From DASZYT01 sp035545275 (GTDB lineage Bacteria; Patescibacteriota; Saccharimonadia; Saccharimonadales; UBA4665): 64,000 nucleotides of DNA. The translations under genes and the position numbers were made by a program. Below the pieces are notes generated by a model. It worked only from the letters and a program-made list of their open reading frames with translations. It ran no database searches and was not told where the DNA came from. Positions 34,036 through 44,561 of this stretch are shown here, piece after piece (position 1 is the stretch's first letter; every line of letters starts with the position of its first letter). Location: the NCBI GenBank assembly GCA_035545275.1, contig DASZYT010000001.1, forward strand, positions 1 to 64,000, in the 5' to 3' direction.

Positions 34036-34817
34036 TGGCCAAATCAACCTCAGACTCTGTCGCAAAACCAGACACCACCAAAAAGGTGTTTGATATTTCC
34101 CACCCCGGCAAGACCACGCCCAGCGCCACTTCGCGTCCGGTCATCGTTACAAACCGGCCCATCATGAAGGATCCTATGATGTCGGAGGGGAGCGCACCCA
34201 CTGACTCCTCTGAAGCCCCCAAAGAAGAGCAGGCACTCTCGCACACTGCCAGCAAGATAAAGATTACTCCGCTTAGTGTAGCCGACAGTAATGATAAGCC
34301 CACCGAAGAGCCACCAAAGGAGCCTGCGGACACTGCGGCGACATCTAAAGACGAGCCCGCACCAGTCGATGAGACACCTACGTCTGAAGAGGTGGGTGCT
34401 ACGCCCGATGAGCCTGAGGCGGCAGAGACTACCGACGATGCTGACTCAGTGAAACAAGCAGATGAAGCACCGGCCGAAGCACCCGAAGCTGCTTCTACCG
34501 AAGCGGCCACACAGCCAGCCCCAGACGACACTCCAGCCAAAGGTGAAGATCCCGCCAAACAAGCGCTCGATACCGAGGCAGCTGAAGCCGAGGCCAAGAA
34601 GCAGGCCGACCGCCAAGCTGAACTGGAAAAAGTCATCGACAGCCAAAAATATGCCTTGCCAATCAACACCGTCAAAAAACGTCGCATAACCCGCACCTTG
34701 CTGGTGAGTATCCTTGTGATTGTGGTGCTAGGTGTGGCCTCGGCCGATCTGGCCATGGATGCCGGTGTGTTGCACGTCAACGGCGTAAAGCCAGTTACCC
34801 ACTTCTTTAAGAAATAA
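34035..34817 (+). CDS. Acidic disordered protein with one C-terminal membrane helix
   Basis: 260 aa. Residues about 1-185 are low complexity, rich in E, A, P, T and D (e.g. PTEEPPKEPADTAATSKDEP); then a basic patch (INTVKKRRITR), one membrane helix (TLLVSILVIVVLGVASADLA) and about 25 residues outside or inside. Topology suggests a cytoplasmic acidic arm tethered to the membrane. No family recognised. Its start overlaps tpiA, so it belongs to the glycolytic operon. Confidence 0.65.
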   Translation: MAKSTSDSVAKPDTTKKVFDISHPGKTTPSATSRPVIVTNRPIMKDPMMSEGSAPTDSSEAPKEEQALSHTASKIKITPLSVADSNDKPTEEPPKEPADTAATSKDEPAPVDETPTSEEVGATPDEPEAAETTDDADSVKQADEAPAEAPEAASTEAATQPAPDDTPAKGEDPAKQALDTEAAEAEAKKQADRQAELEKVIDSQKYALPINTVKKRRITRTLLVSILVIVVLGVASADLAMDAGVLHVNGVKPVTHFFKK

Positions 34818-34861
34818 AATTTACACCACCTAACTCACCCTGCCTTTGTTAAAATAGATAG

Positions 34862-37042
<2,181 letters not shown>

Positions 37043-37050
37043 TATAATAC

Positions 37051-37124
37051 GAAAAGAGCAGCCGGAGCAGCCGAATTTATTTCGGCTCACCGCGCGATGA
37101 GAAAAACCGCTAGGTTTGTCTCAT
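37051..37124 (+). repeat. Structured repeat family, copy B
   Basis: Starts GAAAAGAGCAGCCGGAGCAG, has hairpin GCCGAA-TTTA-TTTCGGC, then CGCGCGATGAGAAAAACCGC and TAGGTTTGTCTCAT. The first hairpin arms and the final ATGAGA/TCTCAT stem agree with copy A with base changes. A TATAAT at 37043-37048 stands directly upstream. Confidence 0.75.
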
Positions 37125-37268
37125 GGTGTTCTATGGTAAGGGCACCCGTAAGCTCAACGTCTCCTTCGCTCCCCTCGAGAAACGGTAATCAGGCGTAGCC
37201 GGCATAGTTTGGTACAATAGTATGAGGCGCCAAAGAAGTGGGGTAACATCCTGCTTGGCGAATGACAT

Positions 37269-38534
37269 ATGAAATTTCGGGTGAAGAAGCGATATCAGGC
37301 GGCCCAGCGCAAGCACATCCGGCGGTTCAAAATGTGGAGCCGTCATCCGTTTGCGGTCCCTTTCGTTCTTTTTCTTGCTCTTATTGTGCTGGGCGCAATC
37401 ACGTTCAAGATATTGGCCGTCAGCGAGCCGCCGCAGCGTGACGCCAAAGTAGTTATCATCTCGCACGACCACGTGCAGCAGACGGTGCCCAGCATCGAGC
37501 CTACCGTAGGGGCGCTGCTTAGCAAACTTAAAATTACTCTCAACGAAGGCGATGTGGTGGAGCCAGCGCTTGATACGCCCATTGTCCAGGATGATTTCCG
37601 TATCAACATCTACCGTGCGGTGCCGGTAGAAATTACCGACGGTGTTCATCGGACGTACACCTTTAGCGCCGACACCACGGGGCGCAGCATCGCCGCTCAG
37701 GCAAATGTCACGGTAAACCCCGAAGACAACGTAGCAATCGTACCGGCCCAAAACTTTGTTACCGACATGGCTATTGGCCAGCGTGTAGTTATTGACCACG
37801 CGTTGCCAGTTACCCTCAATCTGTATGGTGATCGCATAGCCACCCGCACCCATGCCAAAACCGTGGGGCAGCTTTTGAGCGATAAAAATGTACAGCTAAA
37901 GTCGGGCGACAATGTAGTGCCCTCGGCCGATACGACAGTGACGGCTGGCATGCAGGTCTATGTTATCCGCAAGGGGGTCAAAGTGGTGACCCAGACCGTG
38001 GCCATCCCTATGCCGGTAGACACCATTCAAGATTCAAGTCTGGCCTATGGCACCTCTGCCGTTCGGCAGCACGGCTCAAACGGTAAAAAAGTGGTAACGT
38101 ACCAAATCCATACCGAAAACGGTCATGAGGTCAGCCGCACTGAACTTCAGTCGGTTATCACGGTACAGCCGGTTACCCAAATCGTGGTGGTTGGTACCAA
38201 CCTCAGCGGTATCAAGGGCGACATGGCGCTGGCAGGCATTCAGCCGTCAGACTATCAATACGCCGATTACATCATTAGCCACGAGTCCGGCTGGTGTCCC
38301 ACCAAGTGGCAGGGCGAATATGGCAGCTGCCCGGCTTATCACGGCGCACCGACCGCTTCGTACATTGGCTACGGTCTTTGCCAGGCTACACCAGGCTACA
38401 AAATGGAAAGTGCTGGTTCAGACTGGGCTACCAACCCCATTACGCAACTTCGGTGGTGCAGTGGCTACGCTACGGCTCGGTACGGCACGTGGTATTATGC
38501 ATACCTGCACTGGCTTAATTACCACAACTGGTAG
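37269..38534 (+). CDS. Rpf-like cell-wall protein (DUF348-G5-transglycosylase-like)
   Basis: 421 aa. A basic cytoplasmic start, one membrane helix (FAVPFVLFLALIVLGAITFK), ubiquitin-like DUF348 repeats (QQTVPSIEPTVGALLSKLKI; ATRTHAKTVGQLLSDKNVQL), a G5-like strand (GKKVVTYQIHTENGHEVSR) and a C-terminal lysozyme-like region with Glu in ADYIISHESGWCPTKWQGEY and four cysteines. This is the architecture of resuscitation-promoting factors and related muralytic enzymes acting outside the membrane. A TGGTACAAT box at 37211-37218 gives a leader of about 45 nt with a GGCGCCAAAG/CTTGGCG hairpin. Confidence 0.82.
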   Translation: MKFRVKKRYQAAQRKHIRRFKMWSRHPFAVPFVLFLALIVLGAITFKILAVSEPPQRDAKVVIISHDHVQQTVPSIEPTVGALLSKLKITLNEGDVVEPALDTPIVQDDFRINIYRAVPVEITDGVHRTYTFSADTTGRSIAAQANVTVNPEDNVAIVPAQNFVTDMAIGQRVVIDHALPVTLNLYGDRIATRTHAKTVGQLLSDKNVQLKSGDNVVPSADTTVTAGMQVYVIRKGVKVVTQTVAIPMPVDTIQDSSLAYGTSAVRQHGSNGKKVVTYQIHTENGHEVSRTELQSVITVQPVTQIVVVGTNLSGIKGDMALAGIQPSDYQYADYIISHESGWCPTKWQGEYGSCPAYHGAPTASYIGYGLCQATPGYKMESAGSDWATNPITQLRWCSGYATARYGTWYYAYLHWLNYHNW

Positions 38535-38538
38535 CCGA

Positions 38539-39327
38539 ATGGAACAAAAATTGCCATATGCAAAAAAATCGCTCGGGCAGCACTGGCTGCACGACGAGTT
38601 GAGCCTGGAGGCCATGTGCTTAGCGGCCGACGTAGGGCTAACAGATACGGTACTCGAGGTTGGGCCGGGCCTCGGTACGCTCACCGAGCTGCTGGTGCAG
38701 CGAGCCCAGCAGGTCGTAGCAGTAGAATTCGACGAAGCGTTGGCCCGTGAGTTGCCAGCGCGGGTGCGGGCGGCCAATCTCCACATCGAATCGTCCGATA
38801 TCCTGTCGTTTGACCTCACCAACATGCCGCCCGGCTACAAAGTGGTGGCCAACATCCCGTATTATCTCACCAGCAATCTTATCCGCGTGTTGTCCGAAAC
38901 GCCCAATCCTCCTAGTATTGCGGTGCTCTTGGTGCAAAAAGAAGTAGCCCAGCGCGTGGCAGCCAAAGCGGGTGATATGTCAACGCTCAGTGTCACCGCG
39001 CAGTACTATTGGCAGGTTAGCCTGGCCGACGAAGTGCCGGCCGAGCTGTTTACGCCGCCGCCAAAGGTTGATTCGCAGATATTGGTGCTCAAGCGTCACC
39101 CGCAACCGCTGTTTCCGAACGTCGATACTAAAGTATTTTTCAAGCTGGTAAAGGCGGGGTTTGGCGAGCGCCGCAAAAAGCTGCGCAGCTCTTTGAGTGG
39201 CGGGTTGCACATAGCAAAAGGGCAAGCTGAGCAACTGCTGGCCGCCGCCAGCATCGACCCAAACTTGCGTGCCCAGGCACTCTCGCTCGAGCAGTGGCAC
39301 CAGCTCTATGTGGCGTATAGCGCATAA
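38539..39327 (+). CDS. rsmA: 16S rRNA dimethyladenosine transferase
   Basis: 262 aa KsgA/Dim1 family: KKSLGQHWLHDE at the N-terminus, VLEVGPGLGTLTELL (SAM loop), VAVEFDEALA, and the catalytic NIPYYLTS motif. It dimethylates two adenines near the 3' end of 16S rRNA. The ATG at 38539 is 5 nt after the Rpf-like stop, so the two are cotranscribed; the longer open frame is a shadow. Confidence 0.93.
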   Translation: MEQKLPYAKKSLGQHWLHDELSLEAMCLAADVGLTDTVLEVGPGLGTLTELLVQRAQQVVAVEFDEALARELPARVRAANLHIESSDILSFDLTNMPPGYKVVANIPYYLTSNLIRVLSETPNPPSIAVLLVQKEVAQRVAAKAGDMSTLSVTAQYYWQVSLADEVPAELFTPPPKVDSQILVLKRHPQPLFPNVDTKVFFKLVKAGFGERRKKLRSSLSGGLHIAKGQAEQLLAAASIDPNLRAQALSLEQWHQLYVAYSA

Positions 39328-39345
39328 AGGAGATGCAGGTCAATG

Positions 39346-39391
39346 TTAAATCCGAGTTAACTCGGATTTAAAGCGGAGTTAACTCCGCTTT
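39346..39391. repeat. Two tandem perfect palindromes sharing GAGTTAACTC
   Basis: 39346-39371 (26 nt) and 39370-39391 (22 nt) are perfect palindromes with the same 10-nt centre GAGTTAACTC but different arms (AAATCC/GGATTT and AAAGCG/CGCTTT). As RNA each forms a loop-poor hairpin; as DNA each is a twofold site. They lie after rsmA and about 145 bp before the marR promoter. Confidence 0.8.
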
Positions 39392-39474
39392 CCGCATCGG
39401 CTGCGTGTAGTAAAACCCAGACGCCAGGCGGCAAATCATACCCCACTTCTCTGCCGGTTTGCAACAATCAGTGC

Positions 39475-39517
39475 CACGTGGCGTGGAAGTTTCGTGGGCG
39501 CTAAGCGACGCCACGTG
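39475..39517. repeat. Inverted repeat CACGTGGCGT upstream of marR
   Basis: CACGTGGCGT (39475-39484) pairs with ACGCCACGTG (39508-39517). It is 18 bp before the -35 box of marR, so it may be a regulator site; each arm also contains the palindrome CACGTG. Confidence 0.55.
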
Positions 39518-39534
39518 AATTATCGCACACATAC

Positions 39535-39562
39535 TTGACTTGTTAAGCGTTAGCGCCATACT
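39535..39562 (+). promoter_or_regulatory. Promoter of marR
   Basis: TTGACT (39535-39540), 16-nt spacer, CATACT (39557-39562). Confidence 0.55.
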
Positions 39563-39582
39563 GGGAAGCAGGTAAGCAAGCC

Positions 39583-39993
39583 ATGACTAGCGCTGATTCT
39601 ATTAGTACTACCATCCACCATCTCTCTGCCCGTCTGAGCCGCGAAGCCGACCAGATTCTGCAGGAGCAACTTGGTCTCACCTTTTCCCAGTACAAAATCA
39701 TGCAAACTATCCAGGACAGCCCGCGCGTGCAGCAGCGGGCATTGGCGCTTTCGCTTGGCCAAACCGAGGCCAGCATTAGCCGCCAGGTAAAGCTATTGCT
39801 CGACAAGCAGCTCATCGTCATGCGTGTCAACCCGCACAACCGCCGCCAGCACCTTACCCAGCTGACGGTGCGCGGTGAGCGCATCCTGGGCGCTGCCCAC
39901 ACGGCCGTGTCCCGTTACTATGCCCACGTGCTGGGTCAGCTTAGCGATAAACAACAGTCACAACTTAGTCTGCTCCTCGGTACTATACAGTAA
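39583..39993 (+). CDS. MarR family transcriptional regulator
   Basis: 136 aa winged-helix regulator: LGLTFSQYKIMQTIQDSP, recognition helix LSLGQTEASISRQVKLLLDKQL and wing VNPHNRRQHLTQLTVRGE. MarR proteins bind twofold DNA sites as dimers and respond to small ligands. No target gene is adjacent in an obvious way: ssrA follows downstream in the same direction, and the inverted repeats upstream are candidate autoregulatory sites. Confidence 0.85.
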   Translation: MTSADSISTTIHHLSARLSREADQILQEQLGLTFSQYKIMQTIQDSPRVQQRALALSLGQTEASISRQVKLLLDKQLIVMRVNPHNRRQHLTQLTVRGERILGAAHTAVSRYYAHVLGQLSDKQQSQLSLLLGTIQ

Positions 39994-40019
39994 AATTGTG
40001 GCCAAAACGCTCATACTTA

Positions 40020-40028
40020 TGGTATAAT
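40020..40028 (+). promoter_or_regulatory. Extended -10 of ssrA
   Basis: TGGTATAAT, about 28 nt before the mature 5' end. Confidence 0.7.
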
Positions 40029-40056
40029 ATACAAAGCATCAGAGAGATGCAGACGA

Positions 40057-40456
40057 GGGGCTGAATTTTAAGCTCGACGTTGTACATTATCGGTTAGATC
40101 AGCAGGTCGCTTACTCAGCGTCATAGGGTAAACTCAATAACTGCAAAAGTTACTGATCGTGCAGCCACAGTTGCCTCGCTCGTTAAGAGCTGGGGCGCCA
40201 ACTGGGCTCCACAAACTGTTCTGGCTTAAATAACCAGATCAACGCTCAGAGTGACACCTGATAGTTCGAAAGCGTTTCATATCATCAGGTTGCCCAAGTA
40301 CCGCTATCCGTAGTGCTTGTTAAGACCAGGATTGCTGCATAGGAATGTTTGTCCGCTTCGATACCCTGTGCCTAAGATTTTAAAACGGACTATACCTGTA
40401 GACGACTAACCAAGATAATACGACGGACGTGGGGGCAGTACCCACCAGCTCCACCA
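40057..40456 (+). ncRNA. ssrA: Transfer-messenger RNA (tmRNA)
   Basis: 400 nt. The 5' GGGGCTG and 3' CAGCTCC-A-CCA form an alanine-type acceptor with the G3:U70 wobble. The resume codon is GCA at 40143; the tag frame runs 28 codons to TAA at 40227-40229, which sits in a CTGG/CCAG hairpin loop as expected. The tag begins AKVTDR and ends QTVLA, far longer than the usual 10-12 residues, with a hydrophobic end that fits proteolysis signals. The remainder holds the pseudoknot-rich region. With SmpB it rescues stalled ribosomes. Confidence 0.93.
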
Positions 40457-40496
40457 AAATAAGAACTTCATCTCACGATGGAGTTTTTATTTGGTT
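40457..40496 (+). terminator. Terminator of ssrA
   Basis: AAAATAAGAACTTCATC-tcac-GATGGAGTTTTTATTT hairpin starting right after CCA. Confidence 0.85.
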
Positions 40497-40583
40497 TGAG
40501 TTTTCAGTGATGACGGTCACATTACCATAAGCAGTTTAGTGATAAATTATACAGTAGTAACCGTAAACACCGTAACTCTCTTC

Positions 40584-41960
40584 ATGAGCACACAATTACC
40601 CCTCATAAAAGCACTACGCCAAACCATGATCCAGGATGTACCGGCGTATGCCAACAAGTTGTTTTACTCGCTCGGTTTCCTGTCGATGACCTCGTTTATG
40701 GTGCTAATAGCCACCGGTGTCGTTATGGCCATATATGGTCCCGATTGGTGGCTAACGAGCACAGTCGGACACTACTTTAGGAGCATCCACTTGTGGGCTA
40801 CGCAGGCGTTTGTACTTTTTGTTATTTTGCACTTACTTATTGTGTTCTTTAGCTCCGGGTTTAAAAAGCCGCGCCGCTTGACCTGGGTGCTGGGGGCATT
40901 GATGTTTCTGTTTGTCATGGCCGAGGCGGAGTTTGGCTATGTACTAAGGGATGATTTTTCTAGCCAGTGGCGAAGCCTGCAAGGGGCCGATTTATACAAC
41001 GGTACAGGCCTGGGGTGGTGGCTGCACAATATAAACTATCGGCAAATCTATGGCATACACATCGTGGTCGTGCCGGCTGTCCTGCTGGGCTTGCTGTTTA
41101 TGCACTACTTGTTAGTGCGGGTGCTGGGGATTGCTAAGCCGTACCGTAAGGAAGTGCATGTACCTACGGTAAAAGCCAATCATACGGTGTTATTTGCGCG
41201 TGGTGGTGTGTTGGTAGGGCTCATTTTGTTGTTGGCTGTCGTGTTCCCGTCGCCATTTTTGCGCCCCGACACTATCCAGGAAGTGGCCCAGCAAGATCCC
41301 GCCTTGATGGGGCAGACGCTCATGCAAGAATATACCCGCTCATCCGACACGTCGACGTATGTGGATAATATTGCACCGTATACATTTAATACTCGCCAAG
41401 TGTATGTGGCCCAGCCGTATGCCCAACTGGTGGCTGCTGAGCATACGCCTAACTTATTGCAGCAATACGGCGCCGAACCAGCTGCTCAACAATCAAATCA
41501 GCTGAAGGAGGCTCAGACTTATTTTGACAAGACTTACCCGGGCGACCTTAATGGTAGCAACCCGCTGGAGCAGGTGGTGTCGTCCCTGGTGGATATGGCC
41601 TCTGCGGGGTTATATCAGCCGACGCTTAACAGCGCCGATCCGTCTGGCGACCAGACATCATATGCGTTGCGATTCTTGGCGGATACCGGTGTGCTGGATA
41701 CCCGCGCCCAAAGTCTGAATATTACAACCGACCAATATGGCATGCTGCACGAAGAAAGCGGTCATGCGCCGGGTGCGTGGTGGCTCGCGCCGATCGGTCT
41801 GCTAGACCACACGTTGCTGGCGAACGATAGTAATGGCGACCGCGACGGAGCCATTATCGTGGGGGGTTTCTTCTTGCTACTAATTGCCTTGCCGTACATT
41901 CCGGGGCTCAACCGCTTGCCAGAAGTCTTTCGTCTCAACAAGTTTATCTGGCGAGTATAA
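40584..41960 (+). CDS. Cytochrome b (b6-type N-terminal domain)
   Basis: 458 aa. Four helices resemble the haem-binding half of cytochrome b/b6: helix B has His69 and His83 (14 apart) and helix D has His159 and His174 (15 apart, the b6f spacing rather than the bc1 spacing). A fifth helix (VLVGLILLLAVVFPSPFL) is followed by about 190 extramembrane residues and a last helix near the C-terminus (GAIIVGGFFLLLIALPYIPG). No Rieske or cytochrome c gene lies nearby. The ATG at 40584 has no ribosome site; a GTG at 40539 is the alternative. Confidence 0.78.
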   Translation: MSTQLPLIKALRQTMIQDVPAYANKLFYSLGFLSMTSFMVLIATGVVMAIYGPDWWLTSTVGHYFRSIHLWATQAFVLFVILHLLIVFFSSGFKKPRRLTWVLGALMFLFVMAEAEFGYVLRDDFSSQWRSLQGADLYNGTGLGWWLHNINYRQIYGIHIVVVPAVLLGLLFMHYLLVRVLGIAKPYRKEVHVPTVKANHTVLFARGGVLVGLILLLAVVFPSPFLRPDTIQEVAQQDPALMGQTLMQEYTRSSDTSTYVDNIAPYTFNTRQVYVAQPYAQLVAAEHTPNLLQQYGAEPAAQQSNQLKEAQTYFDKTYPGDLNGSNPLEQVVSSLVDMASAGLYQPTLNSADPSGDQTSYALRFLADTGVLDTRAQSLNITTDQYGMLHEESGHAPGAWWLAPIGLLDHTLLANDSNGDRDGAIIVGGFFLLLIALPYIPGLNRLPEVFRLNKFIWRV

Positions 41961-41973
41961 AAGGCGCCAGGAA

Positions 41974-42606
41974 TTATCCTCGCTGGATGCAGCGGAGGGT
42001 TTGGTGTGGATTGTGCAAAATGCGGACGGGATTGCCGATCACGCAATGCACGCTGTCGTGGAAGAACACGAGGCCCAGGATGCCGACTCCGACAATGGCC
42101 AGCGCGGCAGCCGGCCAGTAGCGACGTACGTCGGCCAGCATGCGCCAGGTGCCTTGCTTGGTTTCGCGGCGGTGGGCGTTCATCCAGCGGAGCAGGGCTG
42201 CCAAGTTGAACAGTGCGGCCAAGCTGGGCAATACGACCAGCCAGGCAAACAGCACGTTGGTGTGCCACAAAATGGTGTCGTGCAGGCGCTGGCCCACGAG
42301 GCTGTTAAGAATGATAAACACGAAAAACGGTGCTACCAGCCACGTGCCCAAGAGGGCATTGCGCTTGATGTAATCGGGCATTTGGGTTGCCATGGTATCT
42401 CCTGTGTAGATAAGTTGTTGCTTTAAAACACTTAAGGGGAAGTCAAGAGCGGTACGGGCCCAGATGGCCGATGTGTGACTCGGCTGGGCATCCAGCATGT
42501 CTGCCAAGGTTTGCAGCATCTGCTCGCCGTACTCTTTGCGGTAACCTACCGGGTAGAGGTGCAGCAGCTTGTTGTAGAGAGGGAAGCGCTCCCTGAGCTT
42601 GTTCAT
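41974..42606 (-). CDS. Membrane protein encoded with PadR regulator
   Basis: 210 aa. A soluble helical N-terminus (LYPVGYRKEYGEQMLQTLADML, a motif common in PadR-linked membrane proteins) is followed by four membrane helices (WLVAPFFVFIILNSLVG; VLFAWLVVLPSLAALFNLAALL; AALAIVGVGILGLVFF among them). Start overlaps the PadR stop as ATGA. Function unknown, probably the regulated partner. Confidence 0.72.
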   Translation of the reverse strand: MNKLRERFPLYNKLLHLYPVGYRKEYGEQMLQTLADMLDAQPSHTSAIWARTALDFPLSVLKQQLIYTGDTMATQMPDYIKRNALLGTWLVAPFFVFIILNSLVGQRLHDTILWHTNVLFAWLVVLPSLAALFNLAALLRWMNAHRRETKQGTWRMLADVRRYWPAAALAIVGVGILGLVFFHDSVHCVIGNPVRILHNPHQTLRCIQRG

Positions 42607-42947
42607 ATGCGCACTCCCATGGTGTCGCCCAGCAGTTTGCGCTCACGTGCCAGCGTAGCGATATTGCGGTAGTAATCCATCTCGGCGCCCAAGGTGTCCC
42701 AGCCTTTTTTAGTCAGGCGGTAGTAGCGCCGGCGGCTGTCGCCCTCAAAGGGCACTTCTTCTATCAAGTTATCTTCGCGCAGCTGCTTGATAGCGCCGTA
42801 CAGGGCACCGGGGCCCAGCTTGATGCGTCCTGTACTATCGTGCTCTATCTGCTGCATCAGCTCATAGCCATGACGCGGCTTAAGGCTGAGTGCGAATAAA
42901 ATACTAAAACTTACTTGAGGTAATAGATTGGTTACGCGCTTACTCAT
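42603..42947 (-). CDS. PadR family transcriptional regulator
   Basis: 114 aa. SFSILFALSLKPRHGYELMQ, GPGALYGAIKQLREDNLIEE and SRRRYYRLTKKGWDTL are the hallmark PadR winged-helix segments. GGAGG lies 7 nt before the ATG at 42947. It is cotranscribed with the downstream membrane protein and likely represses its own operon. Confidence 0.88.
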   Translation of the reverse strand: MSKRVTNLLPQVSFSILFALSLKPRHGYELMQQIEHDSTGRIKLGPGALYGAIKQLREDNLIEEVPFEGDSRRRYYRLTKKGWDTLGAEMDYYRNIATLARERKLLGDTMGVRI

Positions 42948-43007
42948 ACACGACCTCCGCACCAGCTGGCCTGCTCGAAGCGGAGCCTTCGACCTGCCAG
43001 CTTCTTT

Positions 43008-43098
43008 GCCTCAGGCGCATTTTTCCGCTGCGGTTGCTCCCTCGTCGTATTACGTATACGCCTCGGTCCGCTGCTCGCGGAGAAAATGTACCTGAGGC
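43008..43098. repeat. GCCTCAGG inverted-repeat element, copy 2
   Basis: 91 bp from GCCTCAGG to CCTGAGGC with inner arms ATTTT/AAAAT and CCGC/GCGG and a central GTATTACGTATAC. It is inverted relative to copy 1 at 29062-29149; arm bases differ between copies but pairing is kept. A second hairpin (CGAAG/CTTCG) precedes it at 42976-42990. Confidence 0.6.
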
Positions 43099-43220
43099 TA
43101 AAGTGCGAAAATCGTGTCATATTATTGCAGTATATATCAATAAACGATATATCGTCAATAGCTATAATTTTACTGGATATGACGTCTCGATTGGAGTATG
43201 CTTCCATAAGAGAGAAACAT

Positions 43221-44255
43221 ATGCCAAACCCCACACTAACCGAACACCTGCCGGCAATTGAGGAAACATCGGACGGCTACCCGCACTATCACTTTGTTCT
43301 GTGCAAGCATACTATCGATAATATTCCGAAAATTGCTCGTGCCCTTGAGGGCTGCGACACAGTTTTGGTGGAAACCGTCGGAGTTGAGCCGGAGTATGCA
43401 GCAGATCTATTTGGTATGTTCAATGCATTTACTGATAGTACGATACCCCATGAAGAGGTGTCGGATATAGTGCAGAGAAATCTCCAGAGGAGTGAGGACG
43501 CAAGTGACCATTTTGTGCTCGTTTTAGCCTCTGAGCTATATGGCAGCAATAAAATTCTAGCTCCTGTTGATGTCTTGAAGACTCATCCAGTGTTCGAGCA
43601 GCTTGTCCGTGGCATGCAGCAAATAAAACAAGTTACTCGCTATACGGCGAGAGGGGGTATAGCTACCGACCAAATAGTGCAGGAGTTAAGAGAAGCTCTT
43701 ACATTGCAGGCAGAAACCGATCGGAAAAGAGAAGGCGTGGTAGCTTCCCAACTTTTGGAGTACCCTGAATATTTACCCCACGGCTACGGTAAGCATATAG
43801 GAGTGGTGCAGGGTGCGGCACATACTGGTACATATCAGATTCTATCTCGACTTGGGCTGCCGGTGAGTCGAGAATTTATAGATACGCTGCCTTATGCGTC
43901 GGGTGTGCATATGACATTCCCCTGGGCAGTTATGGCGACGCGTCAAAAGCGCTTCAAGCCCGATAGCTTGTTGCCAGATGCGCTTTTGAGATATGTGCTT
44001 CTCGAGTCCATTCTTGTGCAGCACGTTGCTCTGCCGCCATCTGACGGTACGCATGAAGTAGAGTTTGACGAGACACTCAATATTCTTCGGGCTGAAGTTA
44101 TTGAAGCCATGCCCGAGATTGCCCAAAGGAATTTCTTGAATTCTTGGGAAAAAATAATGCTTGGTAGCGCAAAAGGACGTAGACGAAAGACCCGTATGCT
44201 CGTGCAGCGCCTCCTTGAAACGTACATTAAAGACAGCTTAGATCCGGACGAATAA
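43221..44255 (+). CDS. Unknown soluble protein, 344 aa
   Basis: I recognise no family with confidence. It starts MPNPTLTEHLPAIEE; segments such as HFVLCKHTIDNIPKIARALE, TVLVETVG and HIGVVQGAAHTGTYQILSRL loosely recall TraB/PrgY-like proteins, which pair an N-terminal and a later glycine/His motif, but the match is weak. No signal peptide or membrane helix. AGAGA precedes the ATG at 43221. A+T-richer codons than its neighbours suggest a different origin. Confidence 0.6.
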   Translation: MPNPTLTEHLPAIEETSDGYPHYHFVLCKHTIDNIPKIARALEGCDTVLVETVGVEPEYAADLFGMFNAFTDSTIPHEEVSDIVQRNLQRSEDASDHFVLVLASELYGSNKILAPVDVLKTHPVFEQLVRGMQQIKQVTRYTARGGIATDQIVQELREALTLQAETDRKREGVVASQLLEYPEYLPHGYGKHIGVVQGAAHTGTYQILSRLGLPVSREFIDTLPYASGVHMTFPWAVMATRQKRFKPDSLLPDALLRYVLLESILVQHVALPPSDGTHEVEFDETLNILRAEVIEAMPEIAQRNFLNSWEKIMLGSAKGRRRKTRMLVQRLLETYIKDSLDPDE

Positions 44256-44283
44256 GGTAGCCCTCCGCGTAGAGCCAATCGAA

Positions 44284-44309
44284 AAGCCGCCCTTCCGTCA
44301 GGGCGGCTT
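44284..44309 (-). terminator. Hairpin after the 344-aa gene, better as minus-strand terminator
   Basis: AAGCCGCCCT-tccgtc-AGGGCGGCTT, a perfect 10-bp stem. The T-run (TTTTC) lies on the minus side, facing the possible small ORF at 44454; on the plus side only TTAA follows. Confidence 0.6.
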
Positions 44310-44355
44310 AAGGCATTCGGCCTACGTAGACAACGAATGGATCCGAGAACGAAGG

Positions 44356-44454
44356 TTAGCTGGCGCGTACCTCCCGCGCGTTGCTATTCATTGGTTGCCC
44401 GTTAGATCTAGGACTTTTCAATGGATTACCTCCCTTCTCTTTTAAGTTGCTCAT
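44356..44454 (-). CDS. Possible 32-aa small protein
   Basis: MSNLKEKGGNPLKSPRSNGQ... begins exactly 6 nt after a TACAAT on the minus strand, the spacing seen for the other leaderless genes here, and a terminator hairpin follows about 50 nt past the stop. Hydrophilic and probably unstructured. Support is positional only. Confidence 0.3.
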   Translation of the reverse strand: MSNLKEKGGNPLKSPRSNGQPMNSNAREVRAS

Positions 44455-44561
44455 GCCTACATTGTAACCCCCAATTAGTTGGGCACTGCAAGCCTGCCGT
44501 GATTTATCGCACAACGCTTCCCACCTCTGTTTTATATAGTGAAGAAAACGAAAGGGTGCAT

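Noticed and set aside
37222..37272. 16-codon upstream ORF overlapping the Rpf-like gene start as ATGA
   Set aside because: Its ATG begins only 3 nt after the TACAAT box, so the transcript should start downstream of it.
38125..38538. N-terminal extension of RsmA
   Set aside because: It overlaps the Rpf-like coding sequence and lacks any KsgA feature; the ATG at 38539 matches the family start.
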